Counted from the stretch's first letter, positions 46,150 through 57,281 are shown. The stretch is 64,000 nt of DNA from Yersinia entomophaga (GCF_001656035.1 NZ_CP010029.1:3594074-3658073), one strand, 5' to 3'. The notes: generated from the letters alone by a model not told the origin. Program-made: numbers and translations.

Positions 46150-46241
46150 GCAGTAGACACGTTTGTGCCTGCTGTAATACTTGCCGGCGAGATCGCTCTC
46201 TGACCGGCAGACGGATTTTGACTCATGGGTAAGGAGCCGTG

Positions 46242-47327
46242 ATGGCTGGGAATAGTATTGGGCAGTTTTTCCGCGTCACCACTTTTGGTGAATCTCACGG
46301 CATCGCGTTGGGATGCATAATCGACGGTGTTCCGCCGGGTATTCCAATCACCGAGGCGGATATTCAGCTGGATCTCGACCGGCGTCGTCCGGGGACTTCT
46401 CGTTACACTACTCAGCGCCGGGAGCCGGATCAGGTTCGTATTCTGTCCGGGGTGTTTGAAGGGGTAACTACAGGGACCAGTATTGGCCTGATGATCGAAA
46501 ATACCGATCAACGCTCGCAGGATTACAGTGCGATCAAAGACGTGTTCCGCCCTGGCCACGCCGACTATACCTATGAGCAAAAATACGGCGTGCGTGATTA
46601 TCGTGGCGGCGGTCGTTCATCGGCGCGGGAAACCGCAATGCGCGTCGCCGCAGGTGCCATAGCGAAGAAATATCTGCATCAGAAATTCGGCGTGACGGTG
46701 CGCGGTTATCTTGCACAAATTGGTGATATCAGCTGCGATCTGCTGGATTGGGATTTGGTTGAACAAAACCCGTTCTTCTGTCCGGATGCCAGCAAGCTGG
46801 AGCCTTTGGATGCGCTAATGCGCGAATTGAAAAAGGCCGGTGATTCTATCGGCGCGAAAGTGACGGTCGTGGCGGAACATGTGCCGGTTGGTTTAGGCGA
46901 GCCGGTATTTGATCGTCTGGATGCCGATCTGGCTCACGCGCTGATGAGCATCAACGCGGTGAAAGGCGTGGAAATAGGCGACGGTTTTGCCGTAGTCACT
47001 AAGCGTGGCAGCGAAAACCGCGACGAAATCACTCCGGAAGGTTTTCAGAGCAACCACGCAGGCGGGATTCTCGGCGGTATCAGCAGTGGTCAGCCGGTGG
47101 TTGCCCACCTGGCGCTGAAACCGACTTCCAGCATTATGGTGCCGGGGCAGACTATCAACCGTCAGGGAGAAGCCGTGGAAATGGTGACTCGCGGTCGTCA
47201 CGATCCGTGCGTCGGTATCCGTGCGGTTCCTATTGCCGAAGCCATGATGGCGATTGTTTTAATGGACCACCTGCTGCGTCAACGCGCGCAGTGTGGCGAT
47301 GTTAACTCTGACGTTCCGCGCTGGTAA
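46242..47327 (+). CDS. aroC: Chorismate synthase AroC
   Basis: 361 residues. [40 protein letters not shown] and [20 protein letters not shown] are the three chorismate synthase signatures. Makes chorismate from EPSP using reduced FMN. ATG 46242 with AAGGAG seven bases upstream; an overlapping in-frame GTG at 46239 is unlikely. Confidence 0.98.
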   Translation: MAGNSIGQFFRVTTFGESHGIALGCIIDGVPPGIPITEADIQLDLDRRRPGTSRYTTQRREPDQVRILSGVFEGVTTGTSIGLMIENTDQRSQDYSAIKDVFRPGHADYTYEQKYGVRDYRGGGRSSARETAMRVAAGAIAKKYLHQKFGVTVRGYLAQIGDISCDLLDWDLVEQNPFFCPDASKLEPLDALMRELKKAGDSIGAKVTVVAEHVPVGLGEPVFDRLDADLAHALMSINAVKGVEIGDGFAVVTKRGSENRDEITPEGFQSNHAGGILGGISSGQPVVAHLALKPTSSIMVPGQTINRQGEAVEMVTRGRHDPCVGIRAVPIAEAMMAIVLMDHLLRQRAQCGDVNSDVPRW

Positions 47328-47331
47328 CTCA

Positions 47332-48162
47332 ATGAAGAAAATAGGGATGTTGGGGGCTGCGGCCTGGTTCGCGTCCTCTTCAGTCATGGCTTTGACGCCG
47401 TGGCAACAAATCGATCATCCGGTTAGCGGTACCTCGCAGGCCATTGGCGGTTTCGCTAATGGTTGCGTCATAGGCGCGCAGCCTTTGCCGCTGGAATCGG
47501 CAAATTATCAGGTAATGCGTCCCGATCAACGCCGTTATTTTGGTCATCCGGATTTGCTGAATTTTATCCAGCGATTCAGCGAGCAGGCCAAACGGCAACA
47601 GTTGGGTTTGGTGTTGATCGGCGATATGGCTATGCCTGCCGGTGGACGCTTTAGCAGTGGCCATGCCAGCCACCAGTCTGGTCTGGATGTGGATATCTGG
47701 CTACAGTTGCCAACCCAGCGCTGGACTTCGCAGCAGTTGCTGAAACCTCAGCCGATCGATTTGGTGTCCTCGGATGGCAAACAGGTAGTACCGCGTTTAT
47801 GGCAGCCACAGGTTGCCAGCATGATAAAACTGGCAGCGAAAGACAGCGAAGTCACGCGGATTTTCGTCAATCCGGCGATTAAGCAGCAGTTATGTATCAG
47901 TGCCGGAAGTGATCGTGATTGGTTGCATAAAGTCCGGCCTTGGTTCGGCCATCGGGCGCATATGCACGTGCGTTTGCGTTGCCCGGCGGACAGTTTGGAA
48001 TGCGAAGATCAGGATTCACCGCCAGCGGGTGATGGCTGTGGTGCCGAGCTGCAAAGCTGGTTCCAGCCTCATCAGCCAAGCGCCAAACCGGGTAAAACTA
48101 CGCCGCCACCATTACCGCCATCCTGTCAGGCGTTGCTGGATAACCACTTCGCAGGGAGATAG
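47332..48162 (+). CDS. mepA: Penicillin-insensitive murein endopeptidase MepA
   Basis: 276 residues with a signal peptide (cleavage near VMA-LTPW). LAS metallopeptidase motifs [15 protein letters not shown] (H111, H114 region) and [15 protein letters not shown] bind zinc. Cleaves the D-Ala-mDAP crosslink in the periplasm. The TAA of aroC ends 4 bases before the ATG, so translation is probably coupled. Confidence 0.96.
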   Translation: MKKIGMLGAAAWFASSSVMALTPWQQIDHPVSGTSQAIGGFANGCVIGAQPLPLESANYQVMRPDQRRYFGHPDLLNFIQRFSEQAKRQQLGLVLIGDMAMPAGGRFSSGHASHQSGLDVDIWLQLPTQRWTSQQLLKPQPIDLVSSDGKQVVPRLWQPQVASMIKLAAKDSEVTRIFVNPAIKQQLCISAGSDRDWLHKVRPWFGHRAHMHVRLRCPADSLECEDQDSPPAGDGCGAELQSWFQPHQPSAKPGKTTPPPLPPSCQALLDNHFAGR

Positions 48163-48165
48163 TCA

Positions 48166-48972
48166 TTGGATTGGTTCACTCTTGGCCCTGAGGTTCTCGG
48201 GGTCTTGTTTTTAGTGGCGCTGCTGGCGGGATTTATTGATTCCATCGCCGGCGGCGGCGGGCTATTAACCATTCCGGCGCTATTGGCGGTAGGCGTGCCT
48301 CCGACCCAAGCGTTGGCCACGAATAAACTCCAGTCTGTGGGCGGTTCTTTCTCGGCCAGCCTGTATTTTATTCGCCGTGGAGCGGTTAATCTCAAAGAGC
48401 AAAGGCTGACTATTGCCCTGACTTTGGCCGGTTCAATGCTAGGGGCGATTCTGGTTCAGCATATGCAGGCCGATATCTTGCGACAGATTCTCCCTCTGCT
48501 GGTCATCGGCATCGGGGTGTATTTCCTGCTGACGCCGAGATTGGGAGAGTTGGATCGACAACGTCGACTGTCAGCGCTGCCTTTCGCATTAATCGCCGGT
48601 GGTGGCATAGGTTTTTACGATGGTTTCTTTGGCCCCGGCGCCGGCTCCTTCTATGCGTTGGCGTTTGTCACTTTATGCGGTTTTAATCTGGCTAAGTCTA
48701 CTGCTCACGCCAAGGTACTGAACTTCACCTCGAATTTAGGTGGTCTAACCTTCTTTATTCTCGGTGGAAAAGTGTTATGGGGCATCGGCTTGGTGATGCT
48801 GGTTGGGCAGGTGCTGGGCGCGCGTTTGGGCGCACATATGGTGCTAACTCGTGGTCAGAAACTTATCCGGCCGATGATCGTTGTTGTGTCTTTGGTGATG
48901 AGTTGCAAGCTACTCTATGATAATCACGGCTCAGAAATTCAGGCGTGGCTGGCATTGCAGGGCATCGGCTAA
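48166..48972 (+). CDS. yfcA: TSUP family membrane protein YfcA
   Basis: 268 residues, about eight membrane segments with the twin TSUP repeats (AGFIDSIAGGGGLLTIPALL and GGGIGFYDGFFGPGAGSFYA). Likely an anion (sulfite or sulfonate-type) exporter, substrate unproven. TTG start at 48166 behind AGGGAG. Confidence 0.93.
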   Translation: MDWFTLGPEVLGVLFLVALLAGFIDSIAGGGGLLTIPALLAVGVPPTQALATNKLQSVGGSFSASLYFIRRGAVNLKEQRLTIALTLAGSMLGAILVQHMQADILRQILPLLVIGIGVYFLLTPRLGELDRQRRLSALPFALIAGGGIGFYDGFFGPGAGSFYALAFVTLCGFNLAKSTAHAKVLNFTSNLGGLTFFILGGKVLWGIGLVMLVGQVLGARLGAHMVLTRGQKLIRPMIVVVSLVMSCKLLYDNHGSEIQAWLALQGIG

Positions 48973-49104
48973 TGCTCGCTTGTTACGCGGCTTAATGGGA
49001 TAATCCCTCTTTTTCCATAAGGGCATTATTGCTCACTGTATTGCCTCTGATGCCAACTTGGCGGAGGCGTAATTTGCGGCTTACCGGGTATACACAGCGT
49101 AATC

Positions 49105-49674
49105 ATGTCAGAAAGTTTATCGACTCAAAACCATACTCATCACTATCAAGAACTTATCGATATTTTCAATCGCTGTTTCAGCGAAGAATTCAACACGCGG
49201 CTGGTGAAAGGCGATGACGAGCCTATTTATCTGCCGGCTGATGATCAGGTGGATTACAATCGCATTGTGTTCGCCCACGGTTACTATGCCAGCGGTATGC
49301 ATGAAATTTCTCATTGGTGCATTGCCGGCGAAGAACGGCGCAAGCGGGTAGATTTTGGTTACTGGTACTGCCCGGACGGGCGCGATGCGCTCACCCAAAG
49401 CCAGTTTGAGGCGGTAGAAATCAAACCGCAGGCGCTAGAATGGATGTTTTGCGTCGCTGCGGGTTTCCCTTTCAACGTGAGTTGCGACAATCTGGAAGGT
49501 GACTGCGAGCCCGATCGCCTTGCTTTTCAACGTAAAGTTCGTGAACAGGTGCTGCGGAATTTGGAACAGGGAATATCCCCACGACCTGCGGGCTTTATTC
49601 GGGCGTTGCAATCGTTTTACAATACGCCCCCGCTGGCGGCGGAACACTTCCCTTATCCGGAAGATTTCGACTGA
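49105..49674 (+). CDS. epmC: EF-P hydroxylase EpmC
   Basis: 189 residues. GMHEISHWCIAGEERRKRVD with the metal-binding His residues and DFGYWYCPDGRD are diagnostic. EpmC (YfcM) hydroxylates the beta-lysylated lysine of elongation factor P. Confidence 0.95.
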   Translation: MSESLSTQNHTHHYQELIDIFNRCFSEEFNTRLVKGDDEPIYLPADDQVDYNRIVFAHGYYASGMHEISHWCIAGEERRKRVDFGYWYCPDGRDALTQSQFEAVEIKPQALEWMFCVAAGFPFNVSCDNLEGDCEPDRLAFQRKVREQVLRNLEQGISPRPAGFIRALQSFYNTPPLAAEHFPYPEDFD

Positions 49675-49711
49675 TTGCCAGACTGACCAGAAAGTTTATT
49701 GAGGAAGAGTA

Positions 49712-49993
49712 ATGATCGCAGAATTTGAATCGCGCATTTTGGCGCAGATTGATGACATGGTAGAGCACGCCAGCGATGATGACCTGTTTGCGGGCGGCTA
49801 CCTGCGCGGTCACCTAACATTAGCAGTGGCAGAATCGGAAGAGCACGGCGAGCATTCTGCCGAGCAGTTACACGCTCGCGTTCAGCACAGTCTGGATAAA
49901 GCCATCAAAGCTGGCGAATTATCGCCGCCGGATCAGGTTTTGGTGTTGGGTCTGTGGGATCGCCTATTAGCAAACGCGCAGATTTCTCACTAG
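49712..49993 (+). CDS. yfcL: YfcL family protein
   Basis: 93 residues, acidic: [40 protein letters not shown]. Matches E. coli YfcL in sequence and in place between epmC and mnmC; function unknown. Confidence 0.94.
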   Translation: MIAEFESRILAQIDDMVEHASDDDLFAGGYLRGHLTLAVAESEEHGEHSAEQLHARVQHSLDKAIKAGELSPPDQVLVLGLWDRLLANAQISH

Positions 49994-50000
49994 TTTTATC

Positions 50001-50032
50001 GCTGCCGTGACGCTTTAAGGCATCATGGCAGC
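50001..50032. terminator. Stem-loop between convergent yfcL and mnmC
   Basis: Arms GCTGCCGTGA (50001-50010) and TCATGGCAGC (50023-50032), one wobble pair; T-tract modest in both directions. Confidence 0.5.
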
Positions 50033-50038
50033 TGCCTT

Positions 50039-52078
50039 TCATTCAGGGCGCGGTGGATTTTGTACCGGTCTGCCTTTCAGCAGTTTTCTAATCCAAAAAC
50101 GATTCGGGTTTAATGCGGACAGCGTTGAATTATTCAGCGGCAACGGCTCGCCGAACATTTGACCAGCCAGAATCTCTGCTATCAGCGGCGCACTGCATAA
50201 TCCGCGCGACCCTAAAGCTCCAGCCATAAACAAATCCGGATATACCGGCGCGGCTTCGATCGGATCGCCGTTTTTGATCTGCTGTTGTAACCTCTGGTAT
50301 TGAGTCAGCGTGGCCTGATAGTCCGGCACTGCACCCACCATCGGTAAATGGTCGCGAATGGCGCAGCGCACGCCACAGCGCGCCTGATTATCTGAAACAT
50401 TCACCTGCTGTACCCAATCCACCTGCGGTAAACAACGCATCAGACGATCGCGATTTTCTTGTTGCTCAGAGGCACTGAAAAGGGTGGAGGTTTCACCGCG
50501 CTGATAACTGGCTCCGATACAATGCTGCTGATTATTCGGATTAACCGGTGTCATATAACCGTCGTAGCAGAGTACGTTTTTCAATTTGCTGAGGGTTGGC
50601 GTGGTGGGAATATGGGAAACCTGACCACGTACCGCCGTCAGCGGTAAGAAACGAGTTTGTTCCCACTGGGGTAAGCGATGGCCGGCCGCCAGAATCACCG
50701 TGTGATGACGGGTATCTGGCTGATTGGCAAAAGTCAGCTGCCAGCGATTTTCTACCCGCGTCAGCTCGGTGACTTCATGCTGATAGTGGCAGTTCATGCC
50801 TTGTTGTTGTGCCAGAGCCATCAGCGCCGTGGTCAGTTCTGAAGGGCAAAGCCAGCCGCCGTTTGGATAATGAATGCCGTCATGCCCACTGTTCACACCC
50901 GCTCGCTCAGTTAGCTGGGCATGGCTCATGGATTCAGCAAATTCTTTCGGCCATTGCGTGCCTAAAATCTTATCGATTTTGCTACGGCTTTTTTCATCGT
51001 AAGCCAGCTGGCTTACGCCGCACCACTGATGGTCGAAGGCCATGCCTTGTTCGATCAATGCATCGTACTGGCGGCGGGCAAAGGTAAAGGCGCTGGTGTA
51101 AAAATCCTCTAACGCATCGCCTTTTCCGTTCAGTAACGGATAAATCGCCCCCTGACGATTGCCGGAAGCTCCTTGCGCCGGTTTTTCATCGGCGCAGTAC
51201 AGGCTGACGTTGGCTCCGCGTCGCAGCAAAGAAAGCGCGGTTAGGGCGCTGACAATGCCGCCGCCGATAATGGCGATATCCTGAATGTCGCTGGCGACCG
51301 GGCGGGCATACCAAGGCGCAGGATGTGGATTCATGTGATTTTCCGGCAAAACCCCGGTCAGCATTTCCCTTTTTTGCCCAAAACCTTTGACTTTAGCAAC
51401 CTCAAAACCGGCCTGCAGCAAGCCTCTACGCACGAAGCCTGCGGCGGTAAAGGTCGCGAAAGTCCCCCTTGGGCGAGCGAGTCGCGCCATGGCGCTGAAC
51501 AGCAATTCGTTCCACATATCCGGGTTTTTGGAAGGCGCGAAGCCGTCCAGGAACCAGGCATCAACCTGATTATCCATGCTGGCGTCTAACTGAGGCAGCA
51601 GCGTATTCACGTCCCCGAACCATAAATCCAGCGTAATACGACCCTGATCCAACAAAATACGGTGACAACCCGCCAGGGGCATTGGCCACTGGGCGCGTAG
51701 CTGTTCGGAAAAAGCAGCCAACTCAGGCCAGCGGCTGTGGGCGACGGCGAGATCTTTCAGGTTTAACGGATATTTTTCGAAGCTTATATAGTGCAGGTGC
51801 TGAAGCGATGCATCAGGTTGTTGCTGACGAAACTGCGCGAAACTTTGCCACAGTGTTAAAAAGTTTAGGCCAGTGCCAAAACCGGTTTCCGCGACCACGC
51901 AGCGAGTGGACGAATGCTCGATAAAACGCTGTGGAAAACCGTTTCCCTTGAGAAAAACAAAACGGGTTTCTTCCAGCCCATCCTGATTTGAAAAGTAGAC
52001 GTCATCAAACTGTTCCGAAACAGGTGTACCCTGATCGTTCCAGCTGAGTGTGGCGGTTTGGATGGGGGTGTTATTCAC
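50039..52078 (-). CDS. mnmC: MnmC, bifunctional tRNA mnm5s2U34 methyltransferase/FAD oxidoreductase
   Basis: 679 residues. The N-terminal methyltransferase ([40 protein letters not shown]) and the C-terminal FAD oxidase ([20 protein letters not shown]) complete the modification of U34 in tRNA-Lys and tRNA-Glu. The sequence is closer to the Yersinia than to the E. coli protein. I chose the GTG at 52078, giving the [16 protein letters not shown] start seen in Yersinia MnmC; a TTG at 52099 is the alternative. Confidence 0.96.
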   Translation of the reverse strand: MNNTPIQTATLSWNDQGTPVSEQFDDVYFSNQDGLEETRFVFLKGNGFPQRFIEHSSTRCVVAETGFGTGLNFLTLWQSFAQFRQQQPDASLQHLHYISFEKYPLNLKDLAVAHSRWPELAAFSEQLRAQWPMPLAGCHRILLDQGRITLDLWFGDVNTLLPQLDASMDNQVDAWFLDGFAPSKNPDMWNELLFSAMARLARPRGTFATFTAAGFVRRGLLQAGFEVAKVKGFGQKREMLTGVLPENHMNPHPAPWYARPVASDIQDIAIIGGGIVSALTALSLLRRGANVSLYCADEKPAQGASGNRQGAIYPLLNGKGDALEDFYTSAFTFARRQYDALIEQGMAFDHQWCGVSQLAYDEKSRSKIDKILGTQWPKEFAESMSHAQLTERAGVNSGHDGIHYPNGGWLCPSELTTALMALAQQQGMNCHYQHEVTELTRVENRWQLTFANQPDTRHHTVILAAGHRLPQWEQTRFLPLTAVRGQVSHIPTTPTLSKLKNVLCYDGYMTPVNPNNQQHCIGASYQRGETSTLFSASEQQENRDRLMRCLPQVDWVQQVNVSDNQARCGVRCAIRDHLPMVGAVPDYQATLTQYQRLQQQIKNGDPIEAAPVYPDLFMAGALGSRGLCSAPLIAEILAGQMFGEPLPLNNSTLSALNPNRFWIRKLLKGRPVQNPPRPE

Positions 52079-52166
52079 GTAAGAAGACTCGTATCTCAAG
52101 GGGTAGAGGGATTTTAACGAGGTGTTACCTTGGGTGCAAATCGGAAGATAATCTGGTGATATTACG

Positions 52167-52200
52167 CTGATCGGACTTGTTCGGCGTACAACTGTACGCT
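52167..52200. promoter_or_regulatory. FadR and FabR sites upstream of fabB
   Basis: The bases CTGATCGGACTTGTTCG (52167-52183) and the palindrome GGCGTACAACTGTACGCT (52183-52200) are almost identical to the FadR activator site and FabR repressor site of E. coli fabB and lie at a similar distance from the gene. They are also close to the divergent mnmC start. Confidence 0.88.
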
Positions 52201-52247
52201 AAAGTGCATTGCAAAATCCCGAAAGCTAAAAGTGGAAGAGGTATTAA

Positions 52248-53471
52248 ATGAAGCGTGCAGTGATTACTGGCCTGGGTATCGTCTCCAGCATTGGTAACAA
52301 TCAGCAGGAGGTCCTGGCATCTCTGCAGGAAGGTCGTTCTGGTATTACTTTCGCTCAGGAATTTAAAGACGCAGGTATGCGCAGCCATGTTTGGGGCGAT
52401 GTAAAACTCCAGTCTGAGCCGAAAGATCTGATCGATCGCAAGGTGCTGCGTTTTATGAGCGACGCCTCGATCTACGCTTATTTGGCTATGCAGGAAGCAA
52501 TTTCAGACTCTGGTCTGACCGAAGAGCAGGTTTCTAACTTCCGCAGCGGCTTGGTAGTCGGTTCTGGCGGTGGTTCGCCACGTAACCAGGTTGCTGGTTC
52601 CGATGCCATGCGTACTCCGCGCGGCCTGAAAGGCGTTGGCCCGTACATGGTGACCAAAGCTATGGCATCCGGCGTTTCCGCATGTCTGGCTACGCCGTTC
52701 AAAATCAAGGGCGTTAACTACTCTATCAGCTCCGCCTGTGCCACCTCTGCTCACTGTATCGGTCATGCGGTTGAACTGATTCAGCTCGGCAAGCAGGACG
52801 TAGTTTTTGCTGGCGGCGGCGAAGAGCTGTGCTGGGAAATGGCCTGTGAGTTTGATGCGATGGGCGCCCTGTCCACCAAGTACAACGAAACGCCAGAAAA
52901 AGCGTCTCGTACCTACGATAAAGACCGTGACGGTTTCGTTATCGCAGGCGGCGGCGGTATGGTCGTAGTTGAAGAACTCGAGCATGCATTAGCCCGTGGC
53001 GCACATATCTATGCTGAAATCGTCGGTTACGGCGCAACTTCAGATGGCGCAGACATGGTTGCTCCATCAGGCGAAGGCGCGGTGCGTTGTATGCAAATGG
53101 CGATGCAGGGCGTTGATACTCCTATTGATTATATGAACGTGCACGGTACTTCTACGCCAGTTGGCGATGTGAAAGAACTGGGCGCAATTCGTGAAGTCTT
53201 CGGTGACAATACACCGGCAATCTCTTCTACCAAAGCGATGACCGGTCACTCTCTGGGGGCTGCAGGCGTTCATGAGGCTATCTTTAGCTTGCTGATGGTT
53301 GAGCACGGTTTTATTGCGCCGAGCATCAACATCGAAAATCTGGACGAGAAAGCCGAAGGGATGAACATCATCACTGAGCCAACCAAACGTGAACTGACGA
53401 CGGTTATGTCCAACAGCTTCGGTTTTGGTGGTACTAACGCCACTCTGGTGATGCGTAAATACCAGAAATAA
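52248..53471 (+). CDS. fabB: 3-oxoacyl-ACP synthase I FabB
   Basis: 407 residues. Cys nucleophile C164 in [10 protein letters not shown], and the two His in HGTSTPVGD and GHSLGAAG, as E. coli (C163, H298, H333). Essential for elongating unsaturated fatty acids. GGAAGAGG upstream of ATG 52248; regulated by FadR/FabR sites above. Confidence 0.98.
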   Translation: MKRAVITGLGIVSSIGNNQQEVLASLQEGRSGITFAQEFKDAGMRSHVWGDVKLQSEPKDLIDRKVLRFMSDASIYAYLAMQEAISDSGLTEEQVSNFRSGLVVGSGGGSPRNQVAGSDAMRTPRGLKGVGPYMVTKAMASGVSACLATPFKIKGVNYSISSACATSAHCIGHAVELIQLGKQDVVFAGGGEELCWEMACEFDAMGALSTKYNETPEKASRTYDKDRDGFVIAGGGGMVVVEELEHALARGAHIYAEIVGYGATSDGADMVAPSGEGAVRCMQMAMQGVDTPIDYMNVHGTSTPVGDVKELGAIREVFGDNTPAISSTKAMTGHSLGAAGVHEAIFSLLMVEHGFIAPSINIENLDEKAEGMNIITEPTKRELTTVMSNSFGFGGTNATLVMRKYQK

Positions 53472-53520
53472 GCCGTCCCGAGACTTATTACGCCATCATT
53501 TTTACAATGATTAAAATTGA

Positions 53521-53553
53521 ATCCCGAACTGATTGCAGTTCGGGATTTTTTTT
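53521..53553 (+). terminator. Intrinsic terminator after fabB
   Basis: Eleven-base stem ATCCCGAACTG/CAGTTCGGGAT, ATTG loop, T8 tail; followed by three copies of TTTATCTC (53551-53575). Confidence 0.9.
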
Positions 53554-53575
53554 ATCTCTTTATCTCTTTATCTCT

Positions 53576-53996
53576 TTGGTTATTTTCTTAATCCATATCT
53601 ATAGTTATTGAGGCTTTAGATCGGGAATGTCTTTTCATTCTAATTATTTGCATTACGGATAATGGAATAAGCCGCCGCTGATGTTACAACGTGCCATCAA
53701 GACCTTGTACGTTGCTATCGGGCTTTTTTAGCGATAAGCGCCGTATTCACATTCCTGCCGTAGGCTTAACTGCAAGGATGTATCCGGTGAAAACCCCCGC
53801 TGATTTGCCGCTAATGAAACTCGATGCTCAACAAGGGAATTAAGATCTAATCAGTATTTCTTGGGTCAGGCTCTGGTTAAAATTGCGGCGCTTGAAGGGA
53901 TTCATTTTATTTCGTTATCACAACGCGATTCGCGGTTTTTCGTCTTAAAGCGAGAAGCTTAGGTTTTATAGAGCTCAAACGAACGGGTGCATTACA
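53576..53996 (+). other. Intergenic region with a coding-like scrap
   Basis: About 420 bases with no intact gene. One frame at roughly 53850-53960 reads QYFLGQALVKIAALEGIHFI then SLSQRDSRFFVLKREA and stops, looking like the tail of a protein. Upstream frames are interrupted and there is no start. Possibly the relic of a deleted gene; I could not identify it. Confidence 0.35.
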
Positions 53997-54899
53997 ATGA
54001 AATATCTGTTTTTATTGATATTTATACTTTGCGTGCTTTACATTCATTACCGCGGACGAGCTCGCTATCCTTTTTGGCGACAGCTTTCTGATCACTCCAC
54101 CTTTGTGGCACCGCTCAATGTGTTTATGTACCTTTTTTCTAAAGTACCGAACACGCCATATTTAAAACCCGAAACCTTTCCCGAATTACAGCAGTTACAG
54201 GCCAACTGGCAAAAGATTCGCGAAGAAGGTGAATCCTTGATGGCGATACAGCAGATTAAGGCTTCGGATAAATATAATGATGCCGGTTTTAACTCGTTCT
54301 TTAAAACCGGCTGGAAACGTTTTTATTTAAAATGGTATGAGGATAATCATCCTTCGGCGATGAGTCTGTGTCCGTTTACGACGGAACTACTGCGTGGATT
54401 ACCTTCGGTGAAAGCAGCCATGTTTGCGGAATTACCTGATGGCAGCCGTTTGCCTCGCCACCGCGATCCCTATGCTGGTTCTTTGCGCTATCACCTTGGT
54501 TTGATTACGCCCAACGACGACCGCTGTTTTATTGAAGTGGACGGCGAACCCTATAGCTGGCGGGATGGGGAAGGGGTATTGTTCGACGAAACCTATCTGC
54601 ATTTTGCCGAGAATAAAAGCGGCAAGAACCGGCTGATTTTATTTTGTGATATAGAGCGGCCGATGCGTTATCGCTGGGCGCAGCGGGTTAATCATTGGTT
54701 TGGTCGGAATTTAATGAGTGCGGCAACCGCGCCAAACAGTGATGAAGATCGTACTGGTGGGGTGAATCGGTTATTTAAATATATTTACGCGATACGTAAA
54801 GTGGGTAAACGATTAAAAGCCTGGAATCGACGAGTTTACTATCTGATTAAATGGGTATTATTTGGTGGTATCGCAGGATTGATTTTCTTCTCTTTATAA
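53997..54899 (+). CDS. lpxO: LpxO-like lipid A hydroxylase (aspartyl/asparaginyl beta-hydroxylase family)
   Basis: 300 residues: N-terminal membrane helix (LFLLIFILCVLYIHYRGRAR), a C-terminal membrane helix and the double-stranded beta-helix iron site HRDPYAG (His/Asp) with HFAENKSGKNRLILFCDI containing the second His and the 2-oxoglutarate Arg. LpxO 2-hydroxylates the secondary acyl chain of lipid A; the overall pattern agrees with Salmonella LpxO. Monocistronic. Confidence 0.88.
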   Translation: MKYLFLLIFILCVLYIHYRGRARYPFWRQLSDHSTFVAPLNVFMYLFSKVPNTPYLKPETFPELQQLQANWQKIREEGESLMAIQQIKASDKYNDAGFNSFFKTGWKRFYLKWYEDNHPSAMSLCPFTTELLRGLPSVKAAMFAELPDGSRLPRHRDPYAGSLRYHLGLITPNDDRCFIEVDGEPYSWRDGEGVLFDETYLHFAENKSGKNRLILFCDIERPMRYRWAQRVNHWFGRNLMSAATAPNSDEDRTGGVNRLFKYIYAIRKVGKRLKAWNRRVYYLIKWVLFGGIAGLIFFSL

Positions 54900-54939
54900 C
54901 TGATTTTCGTGATGATAGACCAATAAAGTAAAACTAAGC

Positions 54940-54959
54940 TGGGGCAATCAGTTGCCCCA
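54940..54959. terminator. Hairpin between lpxO and racemase genes
   Basis: Stem TGGGGCAA/TTGCCCCA with TCAG loop, perfect; T-tract weak. Lies between convergent genes. Confidence 0.6.
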
Positions 54960-55001
54960 TCGCTATTATCTTTTGCTTTTAGGGATCTTCGCGGCCAGTT
55001 A

Positions 55002-55694
55002 TTAGCTTAACGCATATTTAGCGGCGGTTTGAGCATGAATGGCGGTGGTATCAAATACCGGTACTGAGGCATCTTCAGCGTTTACCAGCAGAGTGATCTC
55101 AGTACAGCCCAAAATAATACCCTTGGCGCCTTGTTGTTCCAGTTTGGTAATAATCCGGCGGTATTCTGCTCTGGATGTTTCGTTGATTTCACCTAAACAA
55201 AGTTCCTGATAAATAATCCGATTGACGATTTCCCGATCCGCATCGTCAGGCACCACGACCTCGATATTATGCCTTTCGGTTAAGCGCCCACGGTAAAAAT
55301 CCTGTTCCATCGTATAGCGGGTACCCAGTAACCCAATTTTTTTCAACCCCTGTTGCTTAATCTGCGCCGCAGTAGCGTCGGCAATGTGCAATAACGGCAA
55401 GCCGCTGGCCGCCTCAATCTCATCTGCCACTTTGTGCATGGTATTGGTACATACCACGATAGTTTCGGCACCGGCTTTTTTTAAAGCCACTGCAGCATTA
55501 GCCAGCAGGCGAGCCGCTGCCTGCCAATCGCCAGATGATTGCATTTGCTCAACTTCATGAAAATCTACGCTATAAAGCACGATTTTTGCCGAATGAAGAC
55601 CACCTAGATGTTGCTTAACATATTGATTAATCATCCGGTAATAAGGAATAGTGGATTCCCAACTCATTCCCCCGATCAGACCAAGAGTTTTCAT
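55002..55694 (-). CDS. Aspartate/glutamate racemase family protein (YgeA-like)
   Basis: 230 residues with the two catalytic cysteines of PLP-independent racemases: C82 in VVCTNTMHKV and C197 in ILGCTEITLL; LGLIGGMSWESTIPYYRMIN at the start. YgeA-type enzymes are broad-specificity amino-acid racemases; substrate not deducible. Confidence 0.9.
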   Translation of the reverse strand: MKTLGLIGGMSWESTIPYYRMINQYVKQHLGGLHSAKIVLYSVDFHEVEQMQSSGDWQAAARLLANAAVALKKAGAETIVVCTNTMHKVADEIEAASGLPLLHIADATAAQIKQQGLKKIGLLGTRYTMEQDFYRGRLTERHNIEVVVPDDADREIVNRIIYQELCLGEINETSRAEYRRIITKLEQQGAKGIILGCTEITLLVNAEDASVPVFDTTAIHAQTAAKYALS

Positions 55695-55924
55695 CTATTT
55701 TCCTGCCAGTAGTAAAAGTGAAGCCGTTGCCAGCCAGATCGAATTTATCTTTTGATAAAGTCGGGCGTAATAAAACCAGGTGGACAGATAGCGCGGAGCA
55801 ATTCGTAAAACTGTGATTAGGCTCCACCTTTGCCGCAAGTGCCGAACTATGATGGTCGTTGTAATATTTATATATAAATAAATAGCATTATCAAAACTAT
55901 ATAAATTAAACCTCGGAGCCTGGG

Positions 55925-57247
55925 ATGATAAAAGTGAAAACCGCCGCATCGTTAACTTTGCTTGCCCTGTTATTACCTGCTGCAGAAGTGGCCTTAGCGC
56001 AGGATCGGGGCAATAATGTTCGGTCTGAACAAAACGGTTATCAGTTGGAGCAGGTATTGGTAATGAGCCGCCACGGTATTCGTGCGCCGTTGGTTAACTA
56101 TGGTGATATTTTGTCTAGCGCGACGCCATTTCAATGGCCGAAATGGGAAACGCCCGGAGGATTGTTAACGCCAAAAGGCGCGGAAGTTGAGGCTATTTTC
56201 GGCGGTTACTTCCGCGAGTGGCTGGTGCAAAATAAATTACTGACAGCGCAGGGTTGCCCAGGAGACGGCAAGGTATTTACCTACGCCAATAGTTTGCCAC
56301 GTACTATAGATACGGCTCAGCATTTCCTATTTGGGGCTTTTCCCGGCTGTAATGTACCGGTGCATCACCAAAAAGACATTGGCAAAATGGATCCGGTATT
56401 TAATCCCATAATTACCTTGGATGTGACGCCCGAATTTAAAGCTCAGGCATTAGCATCAATTAATCAGCACGCTGGCCCCGGTGGTATAGCAGGACTCAAT
56501 CAGCGTTTGCAGCCAAATTATCAAATACTGTCGCGGATATTGGATTTTAAAAACTCGCCGTCCTGTTTGCAGGATAAAAAATGTGATTGGAGCGAGCAAC
56601 CCAACGTAATTTCACTGGTGCAAAACAAGGAACCGGGAATGACCGGGCCGTTGAAGTTGGGTACCGGCGCGTCTGACGCCTTTATGCTGCAATACTATGA
56701 GGGTTTCCCGCTAAAAGACGTGGCTTGGGGGCGAATTGCTTCGCCGGAAGAGTGGAAGCAATTGCAGGAAATAAAAAATCGATATCATGAAACCTTATTT
56801 GGTTCACCGGCAATAGCGGATAACGCCGCCGAGAAACTGGTTAATTTTATTCATGCTGCTTTAGATCCGGTGGGAGAGAAAACGCCAAATGAGCAACTGG
56901 CGCAGCAAGCTAAATTAGCGGTGCTAGTAGGGCATGATTCTAATATTGCCTCTTTGCTAGCCGCCATAAAAACCAAAGACTATCAATTACCTAATCAGTA
57001 TGAGAAAACGCCGATCAGCGGAAAAGTAGTATTTGAACGCTGGAAAGACACAAAAAATAATAAAGATCTGATGAAGATTGAATATATCTATCTTTCAACC
57101 GAACAGATTCGCAATAAAACGCCGCTGAGTTTGCAAGCGCCGCCTGAGCGCGTCACGTTGGAAATTGAAGGCTGCCCAATTGATGCCCAAGGTTTTTGCT
57201 CTATGGACGATTTCCGACAGGCAATGAAGGAAAATACTCATATCTAA
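55925..57247 (+). CDS. Periplasmic histidine acid phosphatase (glucose-1-phosphatase/phytase family)
   Basis: 440 residues. Signal peptide (cleaved near ALA-QDR), RHGIRAP phosphohistidine motif (R49-H50) and C-terminal HDSN (usual HDxN) are those of the Agp/AppA family. Long central region includes FGAFPGCNVPVHH. Resembles E. coli Agp, but this identity is not certain (phytase possible). The neighbours are an unrelated racemase and transporter. Confidence 0.87.
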   Translation: MIKVKTAASLTLLALLLPAAEVALAQDRGNNVRSEQNGYQLEQVLVMSRHGIRAPLVNYGDILSSATPFQWPKWETPGGLLTPKGAEVEAIFGGYFREWLVQNKLLTAQGCPGDGKVFTYANSLPRTIDTAQHFLFGAFPGCNVPVHHQKDIGKMDPVFNPIITLDVTPEFKAQALASINQHAGPGGIAGLNQRLQPNYQILSRILDFKNSPSCLQDKKCDWSEQPNVISLVQNKEPGMTGPLKLGTGASDAFMLQYYEGFPLKDVAWGRIASPEEWKQLQEIKNRYHETLFGSPAIADNAAEKLVNFIHAALDPVGEKTPNEQLAQQAKLAVLVGHDSNIASLLAAIKTKDYQLPNQYEKTPISGKVVFERWKDTKNNKDLMKIEYIYLSTEQIRNKTPLSLQAPPERVTLEIEGCPIDAQGFCSMDDFRQAMKENTHI

Positions 57248-57258
57248 ACGACTATTCG

Positions 57259-57281
57259 CGGCAGGAGAGTAACTCCTGCCG
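57259..57281 (+). terminator. Intrinsic terminator after the phosphatase gene
   Basis: Nine-base stem CGGCAGGAG/CTCCTGCCG with AGTAA loop followed by TATTTTAC. Confidence 0.8.
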
